In this document: in pieces, positions 31,648 to 34,591 of the stretch
Layout of the letters: every line of letters begins with the position of its first letter
How positions within the stretch are numbered: the stretch's first letter is position 1
Position numbers and translations under genes: made by a program
Notes under the pieces: model-generated
What the model was told of the DNA's origin: nothing
Seen by the model: only the letters and a program-made list of their open reading frames with translations
Database searches by the model: none
NCBI GenBank assembly: GCA_020850375.1
Contig: JADZET010000120.1
Span: 1 to 34,591, forward strand
Direction of reading: 5' to 3'
Source of the DNA: Phycisphaeraceae bacterium
GTDB taxonomy: Bacteria; Planctomycetota; Phycisphaerae; Phycisphaerales; Phycisphaeraceae
DNA: 34,591 nucleotides

Positions 31648-32964
31648 GTGCCCAAACTCGCCATCAACGGCGGCCCACGTCTTGTCCCCGAAGCGGCGAT
31701 CCGGCCCTGGCCGCCCATCGACGAAGTCGATCGCGCCTACGTCCTGGCCTCGCTCGAGAGCCCCAAGCACGCCTTCGGTCCCGAGTGCCGCAAACTCCAG
31801 GAGGAGTTCGCCGCCTGGAACGGCATCCGGCACGTCATCACCACCAACAGCGGCACGGCCGCCCTGCACATGGCCGTGGCGGCCGTCGGGTGCTCGGCCG
31901 GCGATCACGTGTTGGTCACCGCTTACTCCTGGTCCAGCAGCGCCACCTGCATCCTGCACCACAACGCCATCCCGGTGTTCGTCGATATCGACTACGCCAC
32001 AATGAACATCGACCCCCGGAAGATTGAGCAGGCGATCACGCCGCACACCAAGGCGATCATTGTGGTGCACCTCCACGGGTTGGCGGTGGACATGGACGCC
32101 GTGATGGCCATCGCCAAGAAGCACAACCTCATGGTGATCGAGGACGCTTGCCAGGCCCACGGGGCGACTTTCCGGGGCAAGAAGGTTGGCACGTTCGGCC
32201 ACTGCGCGGCCTTCAGCCTCAACGCCAACAAGTGCCTCTGCGGCGGCGAGGGCGGGCTGTTCGTGACCCACGATGCCGAGATCCACCAGAAGGCCCTGCA
32301 GATCTGGTCCTTCGGCGAGACACGCACGCCCAGCGAGGACCGCGACTACCACGCCTACGCCCTGGGCTGGATGTACCGCAACGACGACCTGGGCGCCGCC
32401 TTCGCCCGGGCCCAACTGACCAAGCTCGACGGCTACATCGAGAACCAGCGACGGAACGCCCGCGTGTTCCTCGATGAGCTCAAGGGTGTCGAGGGCTTCA
32501 CGCTCCCCTTCGTGCCGGCCGGGCACGAGCACAACTGGTACAACCTCAACCTTCGCATCAAACCCGAGCACTTCGGCCTCGACCCCAAGCCCGACGGCGG
32601 GGAGAACTCGGCGAGGATCTCGGCCGTGCGCGACAAGATCCTCAAGGCCCTCGAGGCCGAGGGGGTGCAGACCTTCATGTGGCAGCGCTTCATCCTGCCG
32701 GCCATGACCGTCTTCCAGGCCAAGAACGCCTACGGCCACGGCTGCCCCTGGACACTTCCCTACACCGGGCCGGTGGACTACGACATCCACCAATTCCCCA
32801 TGGCCCAAGCCCACACCGATCGGCACCTGTGCTTCGCCACTCCGCTGCGCTCGCCCAACGGGACGGACGTCGCCAAACTCACCGCCCAGGGCATCCGCAA
32901 GGTCTTCGAGAACATCAAGGAACTCAAGCTCGAGTCGCTGGTCGACACGGGCGCCTCAGCGTGA
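31648..32964 (+). CDS. DegT/DnrJ/EryC1/StrS-type PLP aminotransferase
   Basis: A 438-residue fold-type I PLP enzyme starting at GTG with AAGGAG six bases upstream. It opens with LAINGGPRLV, then shows HVITTNSGTAALHMAV (phosphate-binding), VLVTAYSWSSSATCIL, VIEDACQAHGATFRGKKVG (Asp contacting the PLP nitrogen) and FSLNANKCLCGGEGG with the Schiff-base lysine K195. The C-terminal part has HNWYNLNLRI. The family makes amino sugars or amino-inositols by transaminating keto-sugars. Here the substrate is unknown. The gene is 24 bases upstream of a ceramidase-like hydrolase on the same strand, which suggests that they act in one pathway. Length is normal, with a modest extension before the C-terminal domain. 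Confidence 0.93.
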   Translation: MPKLAINGGPRLVPEAAIRPWPPIDEVDRAYVLASLESPKHAFGPECRKLQEEFAAWNGIRHVITTNSGTAALHMAVAAVGCSAGDHVLVTAYSWSSSATCILHHNAIPVFVDIDYATMNIDPRKIEQAITPHTKAIIVVHLHGLAVDMDAVMAIAKKHNLMVIEDACQAHGATFRGKKVGTFGHCAAFSLNANKCLCGGEGGLFVTHDAEIHQKALQIWSFGETRTPSEDRDYHAYALGWMYRNDDLGAAFARAQLTKLDGYIENQRRNARVFLDELKGVEGFTLPFVPAGHEHNWYNLNLRIKPEHFGLDPKPDGGENSARISAVRDKILKALEAEGVQTFMWQRFILPAMTVFQAKNAYGHGCPWTLPYTGPVDYDIHQFPMAQAHTDRHLCFATPLRSPNGTDVAKLTAQGIRKVFENIKELKLESLVDTGASA

Positions 32965-32988
32965 GCTCACCCAACGAAGGCGAAGGAC

Positions 32989-34257
32989 ATGACACTGCGA
33001 GCAGGTTTCGGCGCGGCGGACATCTCCCCCGAGCTTGGCACGGAGAAGCTGGCCTGGAGCGAGCCGATCCGCGTCGAGAAGATCGTCGAGCCCATCGGGG
33101 CCCACGCCCTGGTCCTCGACGATGGACGGACGCGGCTGGGGTTCGTGTCGGTGGATCTGGCGTCCGTGCCTGACCAGGTCGTGTCGCTGAGCCGGGAGCT
33201 GGCGGCGGACCTGGTGCCGGCCGAGGGGCTGCTCATCGCCGCGACGCACAACCATGCCGCCCCGGGCTTCCACTGGTACACGCCTGCCCCGGGAGTGAAG
33301 ATCTATGAGCCGAGCTTCGTCGCCGGGCGCATCCGCGACGCGTTGGCCCAGGCGGTGGCGGCGCTCGAGCCGGCCCAACTCGGCGTCGGATCGGGCGTGG
33401 AGGGGCGCATTTCCTTCATCCGCCGCTGCATCATGCTCGACGGCACGGTCAAGACGCAGCCGCGGCCCGGCGATCCAGACATCCGCTGTGAGGAGAGCGT
33501 GATCGATCCCGAGGTCGGCGTTGTCGGCGTCAAGGTCGGCGGTCAATGGCGGGGCGCGATCGTCAACTTCGCCCTGCACCCGACGCAGTTCGGCGGCGAC
33601 AGCACCGTCCGGCCCGGCTACCCCGGTGAGCTGGCCAAGGCTCTGCGTGATAAGTTCGGACCGCAGTTCCGCACGGTCTTCCTCAACGGCGCGGCCGGCG
33701 ACGTGCATGCGCAGGATCGGCTGAACCCTCATGTCGGGGAGGATGCGACGAAGATTGGCCAGTGCCTGGCGCAGACCGCTGCCGCTGTGCTTGGATCGTT
33801 GACGGTGACGGATGATCTGATGCTTGGCTCGCAGGTCAAGTGTCTCGTTGTCCCCTGGCGTGATCCAGACGCCCCGCCGATCGGCCCGCCCGGGCAGTTT
33901 TACCACCCGCCCGAGATCCGCCGTCAGATGGAAGACCACCTGCGCCAGGCCCGCGCCAGCTCGTCCGGCCAGGACTATCCCGTTCAGCGCCTGACGCTCG
34001 GCGACAGGGTCGCGCTGATCGCCGCGCCGGGCGAGCTCTTCAGTGAGCTGGGCCTGCGGATCAAGCTCGCGTCATCGTTCCCACGCACCTACGTCGTGGC
34101 CTACGCCAACGGCTCGGCCGGCTACATCCCGACGCTCGCGGCCCATCGGCGCGGCGGGTACGAGTGCAGCCTGGGCGTCAACCGCCTGGCCCCCCAGGCG
34201 GGGGACGTGATCGTCGACGCAGCCATCGACCTACTCAGGCGAGATCCGCGAGACTGA
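32989..34257 (+). CDS. Neutral/alkaline ceramidase-like metal hydrolase (no signal peptide)
   Basis: A 422-residue protein resembling the N-terminal catalytic part of neutral ceramidases. It shows GFGAADISPELG at the start, LGFVSVDLASVP, the metal-binding LIAATHNHAAPGFHWY, AIVNFALHPTQFGGDST, FLNGAAGDVHAQ and ANGSAGYIPT near the end. Known ceramidases hydrolyse an N-acyl amide using zinc. This protein is shorter, lacks the C-terminal Ig-like domain and has no signal peptide, so it probably acts in the cytoplasm on another amide. The upstream aminotransferase could form the amine, or use one released by this enzyme. The ATG has AAGG eight bases upstream within CGAAGGCGAAGG. Substrate unknown. 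Confidence 0.88.
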   Translation: MTLRAGFGAADISPELGTEKLAWSEPIRVEKIVEPIGAHALVLDDGRTRLGFVSVDLASVPDQVVSLSRELAADLVPAEGLLIAATHNHAAPGFHWYTPAPGVKIYEPSFVAGRIRDALAQAVAALEPAQLGVGSGVEGRISFIRRCIMLDGTVKTQPRPGDPDIRCEESVIDPEVGVVGVKVGGQWRGAIVNFALHPTQFGGDSTVRPGYPGELAKALRDKFGPQFRTVFLNGAAGDVHAQDRLNPHVGEDATKIGQCLAQTAAAVLGSLTVTDDLMLGSQVKCLVVPWRDPDAPPIGPPGQFYHPPEIRRQMEDHLRQARASSSGQDYPVQRLTLGDRVALIAAPGELFSELGLRIKLASSFPRTYVVAYANGSAGYIPTLAAHRRGGYECSLGVNRLAPQAGDVIVDAAIDLLRRDPRD

Positions 34258-34351
34258 TGCGAGGTCGGCGCGTCATGGGCATGCAGTGTTTTGGAGTGGG
34301 CGCGCGGTGGTGTGTGTGGCAAAATGGAGGGCCTTGCGAGGAGGTCCGAAG

Positions 34352-34591
34352 ATGACGAACATTGCCTCCGTGCACTTCCGTCAGGCCCAGACCGATGATC
34401 TGCCGGGTGTTCTGGCCCTTTACCGTCATCTGCTTCAGCAGGACGCGCCTCTGGACGACCATCTCGGCCAGCAGGTCTGGCGGCGCATCCTGGATGACCC
34501 GGATCACTACCTTCTGATCGGCGAGCTTGACCGCCGGTCTGTCGCCTGCTGCACGTTGGTTATCGTGCCCAACCTGACACGCGGCGGTCGA
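34352..34591 (+). CDS. GNAT-family N-acetyltransferase, N-terminal part (runs off right edge)
   Basis: The first 80 codons of an acetyltransferase. GAGGAGGT lies seven bases before the ATG at 34352. The peptide begins MTNIASVHFRQAQTDDLPGV, continues LALYRHLLQQDAPL and WRRILDDPDHYLLIGELD, and ends CCTLVIVPNLTRGGR, which matches the beta4 strand and following region of GNAT proteins (usual form CTLTIVPNLTRGGRPYA). The acetyl-CoA binding RxxGxG/A loop would lie outside the window. It follows the ceramidase-like gene by 94 bases in the same direction. The interval holds nothing else I can support. The acceptor is unknown. Confidence 0.85.
   Translation, partial: MTNIASVHFRQAQTDDLPGVLALYRHLLQQDAPLDDHLGQQVWRRILDDPDHYLLIGELDRRSVACCTLVIVPNLTRGGR

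Overview
This window is GC-rich, densely coding bacterial DNA that looks chromosomal. It has no rRNA, tRNA, CRISPR array, transposase or phage gene that I can see. The gene mix points to a member of the Planctomycetota, possibly an uncultured Phycisphaerae-like lineage. The supporting genes are a hopanoid-type squalene pathway (HpnC and a fused HpnD-HpnE), a FemAB-like protein of the PEP-CTERM/exosortase type, a DegT-type aminotransferase next to a ceramidase-like hydrolase, a GH57 glycosidase and stand-alone housekeeping genes. The lineage is an inference from gene content, not a computed placement.

Layout. 1-6.0 kb: the 5' end of an exported protein (minus strand), a large putative glycoside-hydrolase-like protein, a solitary nuoB (minus), then a plus-strand trio of glycosyltransferase, hexapeptide acyltransferase and FemAB-like protein that looks like an exopolysaccharide or surface-polymer module. 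6.0-14.4 kb, all minus: a small lipoprotein, recA with a long N-terminal extension and its own promoter, the hpnDE fusion translationally coupled to hpnC (squalene synthesis), an LysM L,D-transpeptidase and rarA. 14.6-19.6 kb, plus: a chemoreceptor with a periplasmic haem-c type motif, then a tetrapyrrole operon (precorrin-2 dehydrogenase, HemX/CcsA-like membrane protein, glutamyl-tRNA reductase). 19.6-26.1 kb: endonuclease IV, which overlaps tail-to-tail with a GH57 gene, then an unusually long alaS and a ribokinase-family gene. 26.2-27.1 kb: uppP (minus). 27.2-34.6 kb, plus: full-length metH, a secreted YceI protein, a DegT aminotransferase/ceramidase-like pair and the start of a GNAT acetyltransferase.

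Most genes are core metabolism and appear intact. I do not see a clearly new defence or mobile system. The items most worth a second look are these: a compositionally foreign in-frame expansion of about 84 residues inside alaS; a recurring GC-rich motif (core CGCCCCCGGAAGT) concentrated between 20.4 and 27.6 kb, inside and between genes; the HpnD-HpnE fusion with a cysteine-rich insertion in its HpnC partner; the haem-sensing type chemoreceptor directly before haem/sirohaem genes; and the CACGGAG inverted repeat between the ribokinase gene and uppP.
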